In this document: positions 9,486 through 18,631 of the stretch, piece after piece | How the letters are laid out: every line of letters begins with the position of its first letter | How positions within the stretch are numbered: the first letter of the stretch is position 1 | Source of the DNA: CAWCCP01 sp963701245 | GTDB taxonomy: Bacteria; Patescibacteriota; Saccharimonadia; Saccharimonadales; UBA4665 | Length of the DNA stretch: 64,000 nt | Reading direction: 5' to 3' | NCBI GenBank assembly: GCA_963701245.1 | Contig: OY969576.1 | Coordinates: forward strand, 868,001 to 932,000 | Notes under the pieces: generated by a model | The model's database searches: none | Told to the model about the DNA's origin: nothing | The model's input: the letters and a program-made list of their open reading frames with translations, nothing else | Made by a program: the position numbers and the translations under genes

Positions 9486-10373
9486 CTATTTAAGAGTGAT
9501 GGGTATCACGTAATGTGATCCCAGCCCGGGGTCTATAAAACCATTCGTCTCTTTAAACAATTCATAATCACTGCCGCTACCTCTCGTGTAAGGTGAGTTA
9601 GGCAGCCAATAACCGTATATATAATCAATCGTCCTAAGAACTGTTTCTTTGTCTATAGTTTCCACTTTGAACATTGCAACCTGTTGTTCAGGAAATACAT
9701 GCGCAACCATAGCTTCTGGGATTTTTTCACTAGAGGAAGCCGGCACCCCTGCTATAAAATTAAGTTCATCTTCAGTAAAGTTCCCGGACGGACTTACGGT
9801 TATGCCGTAAAAAGCTTCGGGGAGTTGGTCGTTAATCTCGTGCTCTCTTTCTAACAATTTCATCCACGAAGGCCATAACGTATCGCAGTAGGCTACATCT
9901 GTATTGAAAGGTGATGGTATTGACGTTTCTATTCCTATGATGACTTGCCCGGGTGTGGTCTGAATTATGGGTTGACGGTCGATTTCATTTTTCAAGTGAT
10001 CAACCAGATCCATTGTCAACAAAGGCTTTTCTTTCAGTAGAACTGTAGGTAAATTCTTTCTAAAATCTTTAGGAGACTGTCCAAAATATGATTTGAACGA
10101 TCTGGTAAAAGCTTCATGCGAGTTGAACCCAACCCGGAAAGCGATATCTATGACACCGAGGTCAGATGTCAGCAGCAGTCGAGCGGCTTCTGTTAGCCTT
10201 CTGCCCCTGATATACCCGCCCAAAGTGTCTCCAGCTAAGGCTTTGAATGTCCTTTGAAAATGCCAAGGTGACATATGGAATGAATCCGCAAGCTGAATAA
10301 CGTTAATCTCTTCGGATAGATTGTCCTCAACCTGATCAACCAAGCCCTGAATGTAGCCGACGGTTTGTTGCAT
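9486..10373 (-). CDS. AraC family transcriptional regulator with GyrI-like effector-binding domain
   Basis: A 295-residue regulator. The N-terminal ~105 residues contain the two AraC helix-turn-helix units, recognisable by HMSPWHFQRTFKALAGD and by IAFRVGFNSHEAFTRSFK followed by GQSPKDFRK. Residues ~140-295 form a GyrI-like/AraC effector-binding domain, as in Rob and SoxS-like multidrug regulators. Such proteins sense small hydrophobic ligands. The gene is divergent from the membrane-protein cluster starting at 10484 and probably controls it. An MFS efflux pump lies downstream on the same strand. Confidence 0.88.
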   Translation of the reverse strand: MQQTVGYIQGLVDQVEDNLSEEINVIQLADSFHMSPWHFQRTFKALAGDTLGGYIRGRRLTEAARLLLTSDLGVIDIAFRVGFNSHEAFTRSFKSYFGQSPKDFRKNLPTVLLKEKPLLTMDLVDHLKNEIDRQPIIQTTPGQVIIGIETSIPSPFNTDVAYCDTLWPSWMKLLEREHEINDQLPEAFYGITVSPSGNFTEDELNFIAGVPASSSEKIPEAMVAHVFPEQQVAMFKVETIDKETVLRTIDYIYGYWLPNSPYTRGSGSDYELFKETNGFIDPGLGSHYVIPITLK

Positions 10374-10483
10374 GCGGTATGTCCCTTAAACAGAAAATCT
10401 ACTTATTAGCACAAATTATCAAGTATGCAGAATCAACTGCGCCTATTATAACGGTACCAATAAGAAGAAAGCGAGGATGTATC

Positions 10484-11116
10484 ATGTCAAATAGAAGAAC
10501 CGCAATTACAGTAGGAATACTGTTTATTGTACAAATGATCTTATCGGCGGTAGGAACATCGTTAATAAAAGCATTCACGCAAGGTAACCCTGATAAAACA
10601 CCGCTTACGATCGGCGCACTGCTCATGGTGTTATCCGGCGTTACTGTCGTTGGAATAGGAGTATTGATGTATCGTGTCCTAAAAGAGGTCAACCAAAAAC
10701 TAGCATTCTGGTATTCAGTTTTTAGGGTAATGGAGCTGGCCGCCTCGGCTATATGTGGCGTTTACCTGCTGACCCACTTGAAAGTAGTCCCGAATTACAT
10801 GCTATGGCTATACATTCCGACCGGCATCGGCGGCCTGATACTTACCTATTTATTATTTGTCTCGAAGTTAGTCCCTCGAGCTATAGCAGCCCTTGGTTTT
10901 ATCGGATATGCCTCGCTGCTCCTGGGAGTAGTGGTTAGTTTTCTTGGCTTATTCAATATGAATAAGGGGTCGGGGCAAATCTTGCTGGCACCGGGCGGCT
11001 TGTTTGAGGTCGTGTTTCTGCCACTATGGTTGATTACAAAGGGATTTACCAAAGATGAGAACGATACCGGTACCACGGTTAATCGAATGATACTTAAGAC
11101 TGGGTTAGTACGATGA
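10484..11116 (+). CDS. DUF4386 family membrane protein
   Basis: I place the start at ATG 10484, preceded by a GAGGATG region. The upstream in-frame extension is antisense to the regulator promoter and has no family similarity. The ~210-residue product has six hydrophobic segments and the DUF4386 features: an N-terminal SNRRTAITVGILFI segment, an internal MYRVLKEVNQKLAF loop and a second-half LVPRAIAALGFIGYASLLLG motif. Function of the family is unknown. It overlaps the next gene by 4 bp (ATGA), so translation is probably coupled. It is the first of four related or co-located membrane genes. Confidence 0.78.
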   Translation: MSNRRTAITVGILFIVQMILSAVGTSLIKAFTQGNPDKTPLTIGALLMVLSGVTVVGIGVLMYRVLKEVNQKLAFWYSVFRVMELAASAICGVYLLTHLKVVPNYMLWLYIPTGIGGLILTYLLFVSKLVPRAIAALGFIGYASLLLGVVVSFLGLFNMNKGSGQILLAPGGLFEVVFLPLWLITKGFTKDENDTGTTVNRMILKTGLVR

Positions 11117-11877
11117 AAGCGACATTAAATCCAATTTCTCGCCCTGTGCTATACTCGCCCTTAATGAAGCACTCTCCAGAGTTAGCAAAACAGGCTAGTA
11201 AAACTTGTTTGTACCGTCGAAGGATACTGGCTCTCTCCCTACCGCTAGCAGCAGTACTTTATATAGCTTGCGAGGCGTCAGCTCCTAGGGGATCCGACCA
11301 AATTATAGGATCCTTGTCTGACGCACATCGTTTGCTGGCAGTTGCCAGTAACCATCCTGCGCAAGTTTGTATGTCCGGAGCGTTTGGCATAGTCAGTCTT
11401 GGACTCTTAATTATCGCTTACATGGCTATAGCGGGTTTGGTTAAGGGCCGTGGCGCAAAACTTGCTACCATTGCGGCGCTAATTGGCGGTCTCGGTGCTT
11501 TCGCTGGAGCTATAACCAATGTATTCGTCTTTCCCGTCTTAGCAGCTGCTGCCTCCTCGCATATTTCTACGGCCGCTGCGTCACAGTTTCTTTTTACAGC
11601 ATTCACATCCAGGTTCGTCGAAGCTTTCAGCTTTGTCTATTTCTTAAGCGAGTTCATTGCACCATTTCTTATGGGGCTAGCCTTATGGAGAAGCAAGGTA
11701 GTACCAGGTTGGCTGGCAGCTTTATTCTTTATTGGTTTACAGGTAGCCGAATTGATGACTTCGGGCGGGCCAATAGTCATCCTGTTCATGCTGTCATTTG
11801 CTATAGCGATGTTCTTGCTAGCTGGACGTATTTGGAAAACAGCTCCTCATGCGATAACACTGTCCGAGGCTCAATAG
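11113..11877 (+). CDS. DUF4386-like membrane protein
   Basis: A 254-residue protein with about six hydrophobic helices and a longer polar N terminus (about 40 residues before helix 1) than its neighbours. The order of helices and the VVPGWLAALFFIGLQVAELM segment parallel the DUF4386 proteins at 10484 and 12349, so I treat it as a divergent member. It overlaps the upstream gene by 4 bp and is followed after 1 bp by the DUF4260-like gene, giving a tight operon. No function is known. Confidence 0.65.
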   Translation: MKATLNPISRPVLYSPLMKHSPELAKQASKTCLYRRRILALSLPLAAVLYIACEASAPRGSDQIIGSLSDAHRLLAVASNHPAQVCMSGAFGIVSLGLLIIAYMAIAGLVKGRGAKLATIAALIGGLGAFAGAITNVFVFPVLAAAASSHISTAAASQFLFTAFTSRFVEAFSFVYFLSEFIAPFLMGLALWRSKVVPGWLAALFFIGLQVAELMTSGGPIVILFMLSFAIAMFLLAGRIWKTAPHAITLSEAQ

Positions 11878-11878
11878 T

Positions 11879-12250
11879 ATGAGTAGCAAATTGTCTGATC
11901 AACCCGTTATTTACCTAAGGCTTGAGGCAGGATTTGTTTTTCTGGCAAGCCTGTATTTATATCTTCATCTACATTTTCATCTTCTGTGGTTTATTGTCTT
12001 CCTACTTAGCGTCGACGTATTCATGGTCGGCTATCTTAAAAGTAATGGACTCGGGGCAAAATGCTACAACTTTGGTCATAGTTATATCGTCCCAGCGATT
12101 CTGGCGGTCATCGGGGTTTCTAGTTCTACTAGATTGTGGGTTGCAGCTGGGATCATATGGGTGGCTCATATTTCTATGGACCGAGCGTTGGGCTATGGCT
12201 TAAAGTTTCCGACCGGGTTCAAGGACACTCACTTAGGCCATATTAAATAA
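11879..12250 (+). CDS. DUF4260 family membrane protein
   Basis: A 123-residue protein with about four hydrophobic helices. The C-terminal signature HISMDRALGYGLKFPTGFKD followed by THLGHIK, and the internal GAKCYNFGHSY segment, are those of DUF4260 proteins. That family is a small integral membrane group of unknown function, usually found singly. It starts 1 bp after the preceding gene. Membership is clear; its role alongside DUF4386 proteins is unknown. Confidence 0.85.
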   Translation: MSSKLSDQPVIYLRLEAGFVFLASLYLYLHLHFHLLWFIVFLLSVDVFMVGYLKSNGLGAKCYNFGHSYIVPAILAVIGVSSSTRLWVAAGIIWVAHISMDRALGYGLKFPTGFKDTHLGHIK

Positions 12251-12348
12251 CAAACAGGAGCTTAAACCCGGCACTATCTATTTAATGTTAACAGGACTAC
12301 ACTTTGCCTAGTAGAGCAGGGAAACTAATATAGAACTGGGGTTCAGTT

Positions 12349-13050
12349 ATGACTACCAACAGTACGTCAGCCACAGCTCCGTCCGCGCAAAGAAAAATTT
12401 CTTTAACGGCAGGTGTACTTTACATACTCACCTTTGTCTCAATTCCGACACTGGCTCTCTACAAGCCAGTAAAGAGTACCAACTATATCGTCAGCTCTGG
12501 GTCGGATACTTCCGCCATTATTGGCAGTATTCTAGAGATCATTGTAGCTTTAGCTGGCATCGGCACCGCAGTCGTACTTTTCTCGGTGCTCAAGAAGCAG
12601 AACGAAAGTGCAGCACTGGGCCTTGTCGCTGCCCGGATACTGGAATCTTGCACCATCTTCGTTGGTGTTGCTTTTCTTTTAACGATTGTGACTTTACGAA
12701 ATACCGGAGCCGGAACAGATGCGTTGGTCACAAGTCACACTCTCGCTATCTTGTACGACCGCATCTTCCTCCTCGGACAAAGCTTTATGCCAGCCATCTG
12801 CGACTTATTACTGGGATTCTTGCTATATAAGTCCCGCCTAGTGCCTAGAGGACTTTCCCTGATCGGAATCATCGGGGGACCTATACTCCTTGTAGGCTAC
12901 TTCGCTGTGTTGTTCGGGCTTATCGGACAGCATGGCTCTTTAGCTGGATTATCTGCATTTCCGGTCGCTCTATTTGAGTTTTCTCTAGGTGTCTGGCTGA
13001 TAGTCAAAGGCTTCGATACTAAGGCTGTTGCCGCCCTGGAGGCCAAATAA
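12349..13050 (+). CDS. DUF4386 family membrane protein
   Basis: A 233-residue, six-helix protein with DUF4386 landmarks: QRKISLTAGVLYILTFVSIP at the first helix, ARILESCTIFVGVAFLL in the middle and RLVPRGLSLIGIIGGPILLVG in the second half. A ~100-bp gap separates it from the DUF4260-like gene and could hold its own promoter. With the two members upstream it makes three related proteins within 3 kb, a local gene-family expansion. Confidence 0.8.
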   Translation: MTTNSTSATAPSAQRKISLTAGVLYILTFVSIPTLALYKPVKSTNYIVSSGSDTSAIIGSILEIIVALAGIGTAVVLFSVLKKQNESAALGLVAARILESCTIFVGVAFLLTIVTLRNTGAGTDALVTSHTLAILYDRIFLLGQSFMPAICDLLLGFLLYKSRLVPRGLSLIGIIGGPILLVGYFAVLFGLIGQHGSLAGLSAFPVALFEFSLGVWLIVKGFDTKAVAALEAK

Positions 13051-13135
13051 TAGCTATGAGCGTTGCGGATTAGCACGAACAAAGATCGAAAATGCTCTAG
13101 ACAGGCATGCACAACCACGGCATTCGAATCTTAAG

Positions 13136-13215
13136 CAACTCGGTAAAATGAGGAGTTTTTAGTTTGGAAATGAGATAGGAGGTATAGGACGTCCACATTT
13201 CTCCCATATAATTAG
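13136..13215 (+). repeat. Hairpin-plus-tail intergenic repeat, copy 1
   Basis: An AACTC...GAGTT hairpin around a GGTAAAAT loop runs directly into TTTTTAGTTTGG and then a conserved AGGTATAGGAC segment. Closely similar blocks occur at 32051-32115, 44915-44985 and 47168-47232. The stems differ in sequence but stay paired, as expected of Rho-independent terminators or another structured element. Function is not established. Confidence 0.45.
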
Positions 13216-13233
13216 CACTAGTCGAGTGGCATA

Positions 13234-13598
13234 ATGTCCAACATGCAAGAGCCGACGATCGACGACCTAGAATTACTAATGACCAATCTAATTTTACCCT
13301 TCTACCATGATAAAGGCATGAAGGAAAAGCTCGCTCGAGGGTGGTTGCCGGGTACACCACCGCTTGAATATAAAACGATTGGGGATACAGGAAAGAAAAT
13401 ACACATGATCGACGAAACGATTGCGCCACACAAGTCCTTAAGATGTTTGAGCTTTACGCTAGCGGAGATTACTTGCTATCGGCCTTGGAACTTAAGTTGC
13501 AAGAATTGGGACTTACCACGCGCTATGGACGCCCTCTGTTTAAGAGCCACATTGCCAAGATGCTAGCTCATCGTCAGAAAATGTCGCGTACGTGCTAG
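13234..13598 (+). pseudogene. Serine site-specific recombinase remnant (recombinase domain), frameshifted
   Basis: The first frame encodes GMKEKLARGWLPGTPPLEYK...IDETIAPH, which is the start of the large-serine-recombinase 'Recombinase' domain (usual form: KEGLRxKLRRGWwPGxPPLGY...). Near 13430 the homology moves into another frame, beginning at GTC 13434 and reading VLKMFELYASGDYLLSAL then TTRYGRPLFKSHIAKML, up to TAG at 13598. One frameshift therefore separates two collinear halves of one domain. The catalytic serine domain and the zinc ribbon are absent. This is a relic of an integrase from a phage or integrative element. Confidence 0.7.
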
Positions 13599-13919
13599 GC
13601 GGTCCTGCTCAAGGATTGGGTATCTGTAAATTCTTGAGAATTTGAGACCATCTAAGTATCTCCTCGCAGATAAGATTCCAGTTCGTTTCTATGGTGGTCG
13701 TCAATGTGCTTATTGTTTTTATTTTGGCTCTACGAAGCTTTTTTATTGATTTTTGCTACACACCTAGTCATAGCCTACACACGCCTTTGCAACTTGCGTA
13801 ATGGTTTAGTAACTTTGCATAAAGCTCAGGCTCCTTATACCTTTGAATTTCAACAAGTATCAATTGTCAATCTCATAACCATTTACCTACAATGAGAATG
13901 TTAAAGGAGGGTAAAATTT

Positions 13920-14478
13920 ATGTTCCAAAAAGTATTTCTTAAATTAAGAAACAACGTCGCCCCAATCGCCGGCGCTATTGTCCTGGCAGCGGGAGTTCCA
14001 TTAACGTTTGGGGCCGGTGTCGCACAGGCAGTGCCTGACGGCACGACCTACCACAACATCCTCGAAGATAACGAACGGTCACTGGGGTGGTGTGGCGTGA
14101 GCACGGGCCACGTCGTCACCTCAACAGTTCATGCAGCATCACAACTTGGGATTTCACCTCGGAGGGCAGCTACGGTGGCTACACCGATTATGAAGTCCAG
14201 AATGGCGGCGATTGCGCAACTGTCGCCACCAGCCACGGTGCCCATTACATCTTGAACAACGTCGTAATGGAAGCATGCCAAGGGGCGTCTAATCAACTGT
14301 TCATCAACCCAACCAACCCGGGGCAGCTTTACTCCGTGTACGGCGGCCAACATGACCAGTGCGGCGCCGAAGGGTATACGATGACGCGTACGCGCCGCCA
14401 ATCAGTCCGTCCAATGGCGTATCGGTGCTCCCCTGTTTCATCGACACCGACGGCTGGTATATCCCACTGGTGCCATAG
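13920..14478 (+). pseudogene. Secreted Cys/Trp-rich surface protein, broken by two frameshifts
   Basis: A strong AAAGGAGGG ribosome binding site precedes ATG 13920. The first frame gives a signal peptide ending AGVAQA and the start of the mature domain (LGWCGVSTGHVV). The protein then continues in a second frame (WDFTSEGSYGGYTDYEVQNG...CATVATSH) and finally in a third (VLPCFIDTDGWYIPLVP, stop at 14476-14478). The composite aligns along its whole length with the intact secreted protein at 46089-46631 (YGWCPNGKGNIV...FTSETMFAGYTAYEI...LCATVATTNG). Two indels, near 14130 and 14370, break it; either true decay or assembly errors could explain this. Confidence 0.75.
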
Positions 14479-14686
14479 TTAGCCATGTCTTATATTTATT
14501 TCAACTTATATTAATTTTTGTAATAGTTGACCAGTTCTCGTTTACGTAATATTCGCGTTTTTGCGTAGACGTCTATAGTCAGAATAGTGCAATACTTCAA
14601 TACGAGAACTATAATTGACTACAATGCTCATTACGCTTATGATTTAATATTAGGAGAATGTTTCTTATAACTGTAAATAATCACTT

Positions 14687-15214
14687 ATGGCAAACAAAAT
14701 ATCACGAAAGAGAAACATAAAAACAATCAGCGGAAAGCAATCCGGTAAAGCTCAACGACGGACAGGCTTTGCAGGCCGGTTATCGCGATTTGGTAAGACT
14801 AATTTAATAATTGCCTCAGTATTCGTGCTCCTTTTCGCAGGTGTAGGCACCTATTATTTGCATCGCTCTGAAGCAGACGCCTACGGTCCAAATTCTACGT
14901 ATTGCGTCTACTACAAATTCTATGAAGGGCGCTTTCCGCACAGCCAATGCGTTAAGGATATTCAATTTGCGCTCACTAAATTAGGTATTGGGCCCTACGG
15001 CTTATGTTATGGTAATTATTGCGATGGTATTTTTGGACCGCAAACTTACTCAGACGTACTAAAATTCGGTAATGTAGCTGGCATCACAGGTGGTAACGGT
15101 GGACAGGTAGGCAGTCGAACTTGGAGTGCTCTCTGTGTACGGAGCTATCAGTACCCCTGGGTAGCTCACGATATGGGTTGCGCCCAACCACACCAATATT
15201 GGGGATCACTATAG
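14687..15214 (+). CDS. Membrane-anchored peptidoglycan-binding-like protein
   Basis: A 175-residue protein with a very basic N terminus (about 45 residues), one transmembrane segment at roughly residues 45-65, and an exterior domain. The domain looks like a PG_binding_1 fold: CVKDIQFALTKLG, then CDGIFGPQTYSDVLKF with the typical D-G-x-F-G-P motif, then GSRTWSALC. Six or more cysteines in the exterior domain suggest disulfides. It would be exposed on the cell surface and bind peptidoglycan, perhaps that of a host. A TTAGGAG-like site lies about 35 bp upstream and is too distant to be a convincing ribosome binding site. Confidence 0.7.
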   Translation: MANKISRKRNIKTISGKQSGKAQRRTGFAGRLSRFGKTNLIIASVFVLLFAGVGTYYLHRSEADAYGPNSTYCVYYKFYEGRFPHSQCVKDIQFALTKLGIGPYGLCYGNYCDGIFGPQTYSDVLKFGNVAGITGGNGGQVGSRTWSALCVRSYQYPWVAHDMGCAQPHQYWGSL

Positions 15215-15360
15215 GCAATGTCCAACTTTATGGTAAGTAACAGTGCCTAAAAATGTTTTAATAGCGCTACTGGCACAAATTGCAAGACTATAATGAGTGG
15301 TTAAAATATAGCAAAGCAAGAAAACAAAATAAATATTAATAACGATATTTAAAAAAATTA

Positions 15361-15490
15361 TATCACTCCATGCAGGCAATCATTCAAATCCTTAATAAAC
15401 ACATCGTAGAAGAAAGTTTCATCCAATAGCCTAGACGAGATGAGGTCATGAGAATATTTTTTGTGTTGGGGTCGGAGAAGGCTTAACTGC
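15361..15490 (-). pseudogene. N-terminal remnant of a PLD-like nuclease gene
   Basis: On the minus strand this reads LSLLRPQHKKYSHDLISSRL then LDETFFYDVFIKDLNDC. It aligns with the N terminus of the PLD-like protein at 31411-31896 (ISNLLQRRKAASPDLLASSLY then DESTFYPTFLKDLNKC). The frame is open through this stretch but ends abruptly at about 15361, and no catalytic region follows. It is one of several relics of the same family. Confidence 0.65.
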
Positions 15491-15608
15491 GCTCAATGGT
15501 CTCCCAGTCAAGAATGACGATAGTATCTCTATCCTTAGGTTGTAGCGTAACAATCTTTACGTTTGCCATCGTCTGCAGGAACTTGCTCTCCAGCCAAAGC
15601 ATAATCAA

Positions 15609-15908
15609 TTAAATTACTTTTGAATGTCTGCGAAATCGCCGTATGACAACAATTAGAACTACAGCAAGAGCAAGACATCCAACAAATTCATATATTTTTG
15701 TTTTTGATTTCGTTTTCGCCGTAACTAACGTTACCGAAGGTATCTTCTTGGAACTAATAACAGTGCCTTCACTTTCCTTTGTTGCATTTATTTTCCAGAA
15801 TTTTAAATCTGCTTTAACGGGATTAACTGTAGTATCGAAACCCACAAGCTCTATCCCGAAATTATCGGAACCACTGTCACCTACATCAATATTTTGCGGT
15901 TGATTCAA
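15609..15908 (-). CDS. Hypothetical single-pass membrane protein, probably a fragment
   Basis: The 99-residue frame starts at TTG 15908, but the same frame stays open about 40 bases further upstream without an ATG. It contains VGFDTTVNPVKADLKFW, faintly like DUF4436-type extracellular segments, followed by a C-terminal transmembrane helix and a basic tail (RRFRRHSK). The missing N terminus and lack of a start codon suggest a 5'-truncated gene. Identity is uncertain. Confidence 0.35.
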   Translation of the reverse strand: MNQPQNIDVGDSGSDNFGIELVGFDTTVNPVKADLKFWKINATKESEGTVISSKKIPSVTLVTAKTKSKTKIYEFVGCLALAVVLIVVIRRFRRHSKVI

Positions 15909-15991
15909 ATATAAGGTTACGTTAATCGGGTCCGAGTGAATCGTTAATCAAGATGTGTTTAACTCTGAATATGATGGCCAGCCAGCATAAG

Positions 15992-17062
15992 CTAGATCGA
16001 GCTGAACACTACTTCAGGAGATGGAAGAACAAGGTCATTTCTTGTTTCATGATCAAGAACATATTCGCCACCATTGCTGTTACGAGCAAGACCGAGCCGG
16101 ACTATAGCCAGTATCATCGGATCGTACTCCAAACCGACGTTGATTATACAGGCCTTAGGAAATGAACCGTAACCACTGATTAAGCTTGGTATAAGATTAG
16201 CCTCTAGAAAATGTGGCACATCCGATGTATCTAAACGAATATCGATACGGCCATAGTCACGCCCACCTAACGCGTAAAAGGCGTTTAAGGCAAGCGCTGC
16301 GACTTTAGATTTGATTACTTCATCAACAACCTGCAAGGCATGCTCGCTATTTGACGACTTGACCTTGCTGCTTAATATACGCATTCCATGCCTGTCGGGT
16401 GGGGCGATTAATTCGATTGGCATCGTTAGAAATTCGGTAGAACGCTCGTCTTTTAATATGGCTACACTAAACTCTCGTCCAGGCAAGTACTCTTCTATCA
16501 GCGAATCTGTCTGAAACTCGGTAGCGAGCGTATCAATCTTTAGACGTAACTGATCAAAATTGTGAACTATTGATTGGCTATTGATACCCAGACCACCACC
16601 ACGATTTGTAGGTTTAACAAATAGCGGGAACTCCAACGTAATATCATGCCTGGTAAATAATTGATCTTTCTTAATAACGCAAAAGGAAGGGGTTCTAAGT
16701 TTGGCATCAAGGATGCATTGTTTGGCTAGTGGCTTATTCCGTTCAAGCTCATGAGCCGATCGGCTTGAGCCTGTATATGCAATCTCGTGCGCATCAAGAA
16801 AATCACTTAACCAAATCTTTTCAGTATCAGACATACCAATAGTGGAATCCGCCGTGATAAACTCCATACCTAAAAATACGAGATCCGGTCTACGCGCTAC
16901 AAGAACTTCAAGGTCTGACAGGTCATTAATAGTGCTGATCCTCACCATAGTGAAGTATTTTGCTAGAACAACTAGTACTGCGTCGCATGATATTTGACTC
17001 ATGGAGCTAAGACCTCTAACAGTTGAGCGCACAATCTCAATACGTTTATTGCTTTTTAGCAT
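15992..17062 (-). CDS. ATP-grasp ligase resembling D-alanine-D-alanine ligase
   Basis: A 356-residue protein with a pre-ATP-grasp N-terminal region (residues ~1-115) and an ATP-grasp domain. Visible landmarks are FPLFVKPTNRGGGLGI (nucleotide-binding lysine and flexible loop), LIEEYLPGREFSVAIL, GGRDYGRIDIRLD and FLEANLIPSL, the metal-binding region where Ddl usually has N-T-x-P-G. The last motif, with NLIPSLISGYGSFPKA, differs from canonical Ddl, so the acceptor may not be D-Ala; a peptide or amino-acid ligase is possible. The gene stands alone; RRM and IS genes flank it. Confidence 0.75.
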   Translation of the reverse strand: MLKSNKRIEIVRSTVRGLSSMSQISCDAVLVVLAKYFTMVRISTINDLSDLEVLVARRPDLVFLGMEFITADSTIGMSDTEKIWLSDFLDAHEIAYTGSSRSAHELERNKPLAKQCILDAKLRTPSFCVIKKDQLFTRHDITLEFPLFVKPTNRGGGLGINSQSIVHNFDQLRLKIDTLATEFQTDSLIEEYLPGREFSVAILKDERSTEFLTMPIELIAPPDRHGMRILSSKVKSSNSEHALQVVDEVIKSKVAALALNAFYALGGRDYGRIDIRLDTSDVPHFLEANLIPSLISGYGSFPKACIINVGLEYDPMILAIVRLGLARNSNGGEYVLDHETRNDLVLPSPEVVFSSI

Positions 17063-17124
17063 ATATAACCATTAAACAGGCCTAGCAATTAGACCCGATA
17101 TTTTATTACTTCCCAATGAGGAAC

Positions 17125-17415
17125 TTAGTAAGACTTACGAAAATTGCCGCCACCAGTACGTCGATCTTCCTGCGGACGAGCTTCATTGACCATAATAGAT
17201 CGGCCGCTGACATCTTTACCATTCAAGGCAGCCATTGCCGCCTTGGCTTCAGCGTCATCTGACATTTCAATAAAGCCGAAGCCTTTAGATTGGCCACTGT
17301 CACGATCCTTAATAACCGCCGAACTGGTAACTTTACCATGTTCTGCAAATAATGTTTCTAGTTCTTGTTCGGTAACGCTGTATGCCAGACCACCTACATA
17401 AAGTTTCATTGCCAT
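17125..17415 (-). CDS. RRM-domain RNA-binding protein
   Basis: A 96-residue protein consisting of one RNA recognition motif. RNP2 is KLYVGGLAY near the N terminus and RNP1 is SKGFGFIEM near residue 45, and the tail is short, Arg/Gly-rich and basic (RRTGGGNFRKSY). Such proteins are common in bacteria as putative cold-adaptation RNA chaperones. Start ATG 17415, with an AAGGA tract upstream on that strand. The family is certain. Confidence 0.93.
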   Translation of the reverse strand: MAMKLYVGGLAYSVTEQELETLFAEHGKVTSSAVIKDRDSGQSKGFGFIEMSDDAEAKAAMAALNGKDVSGRSIMVNEARPQEDRRTGGGNFRKSY

Positions 17416-17732
17416 GTTGATTGTCCTTCCTTAAACTAATATCGCTCGCGTAATACTTGTCTACCGCGATGATACTAAGTTGTTTAGAACAAACTATTGC
17501 AACGGAGAGGTTGTAATAACCACTTGCTTACTTATATTAAAGCACGTCTAAGCTTATAAGACAACTTTACTGCACTTACTCACTACATCGTGGATACTGA
17601 GCGACGTAGAATGATTATGTCGATAAATAACTAGTCTCCTCCGATTTCATGTATTCATTATCATGCGATTATCGAAAAAATATTAAAATAATAATGACCA
17701 GCAACACTATAGTTGCGACTACAGCCGGCATG

Positions 17733-18581
17733 TCAAGCTACCTTTTTACGCAACACCCTGTCTCTTTCCTTTCGTAGCGGTTTAGCCGCCAGGAGGCTGG
17801 CAGCGTAAGCTGCCGGACTCATGTTACCGAGCGCACTGTGTCGACGCTTGTGGTTGTAGTAATGAATCGTCAGGGCAATCGCTTCGTGCAGCTGCTCTGT
17901 TGTTTTGAGTTGGTTGAGTGGTGGTAGCTCATCCTTGAGCGTGCCGAAGAACCGTTCCATGAAGCCATTCTGCCAGGGGCTGGCTTTGGTGCTAGCACTG
18001 AGCGTTATTTCTAACCGGGCACACAATTCCTGGTGCTTGTAGCTCAGGTATTCGCTACCTTGGTCGCTGTGGAGGATGGCAGGCACAGGGTGCCTGCTGA
18101 GGGCATCTAGCATGGCCGTGTACGTCAGATTGCTGGTGTGCCGCAGACCGAGTGTCCAGCCCAGCACCCGTCTGGTCTTGAGATCCAACACGACTGCCAG
18201 GTAGTGGTACTGTCGGTCAACAAACAAGTAGGTAAAGTCTTGCACCCAAGCCTGTGCATTGACCATGCCGTGATAAGACAAGCCAGCTTGCGGCCGGGTT
18301 TCGTCACGGAACACGGCGTACTGCTTGAGGGCATTGGCCGGTGCCGGTATCTCTGGGCGGCTACGTTTGCCGTACTTCTTGCTTCGCCTGGCAATGGTAA
18401 TGCCGGCCAGCGAGCGAATACGCCGGGCTTTGGCTTGGCTCCAACCGAGCTCTGCGCTCAAGCGACGGACACCGTAGCGAGGGTGCTCCTCGTGCACCTG
18501 CCGCAGCTCATGAACTGCTCGGGCGTCCCGCGCAGTCCGGACGGTTGGTGTTCGGTACAACCGACTGCGAGCAATACCCAA
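17733..18581 (-). CDS. IS3-family transposase orfB (DDE integrase)
   Basis: The listed frame starts at a TTG, but the same frame is open back to the slippery run at 18637-18641, so the natural product is most likely an OrfAB fusion. The integrase core shows D at VQDFTYLF, D at HSDQGSEY and E at NGFMERFFGTLKDE, followed by the HxxYNHKRRHSALG C-terminal signature. All DDE residues are present. The stop codon sits inside the left terminal repeat. Confidence 0.92.
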   Translation of the reverse strand: MGIARSRLYRTPTVRTARDARAVHELRQVHEEHPRYGVRRLSAELGWSQAKARRIRSLAGITIARRSKKYGKRSRPEIPAPANALKQYAVFRDETRPQAGLSYHGMVNAQAWVQDFTYLFVDRQYHYLAVVLDLKTRRVLGWTLGLRHTSNLTYTAMLDALSRHPVPAILHSDQGSEYLSYKHQELCARLEITLSASTKASPWQNGFMERFFGTLKDELPPLNQLKTTEQLHEAIALTIHYYNHKRRHSALGNMSPAAYAASLLAAKPLRKERDRVLRKKVA

Positions 18582-18631
18582 GGTCTGTGCGCCTTGTTTC
18601 CGCCATCCCGGGTCGACTACTTCCAGGACGG

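Noticed and set aside
13704..13895. 63-codon hydrophobic frame before the broken secreted gene
   Set aside because: No ribosome binding site and no conserved pattern; composition looks like a chance frame in AT-rich DNA.
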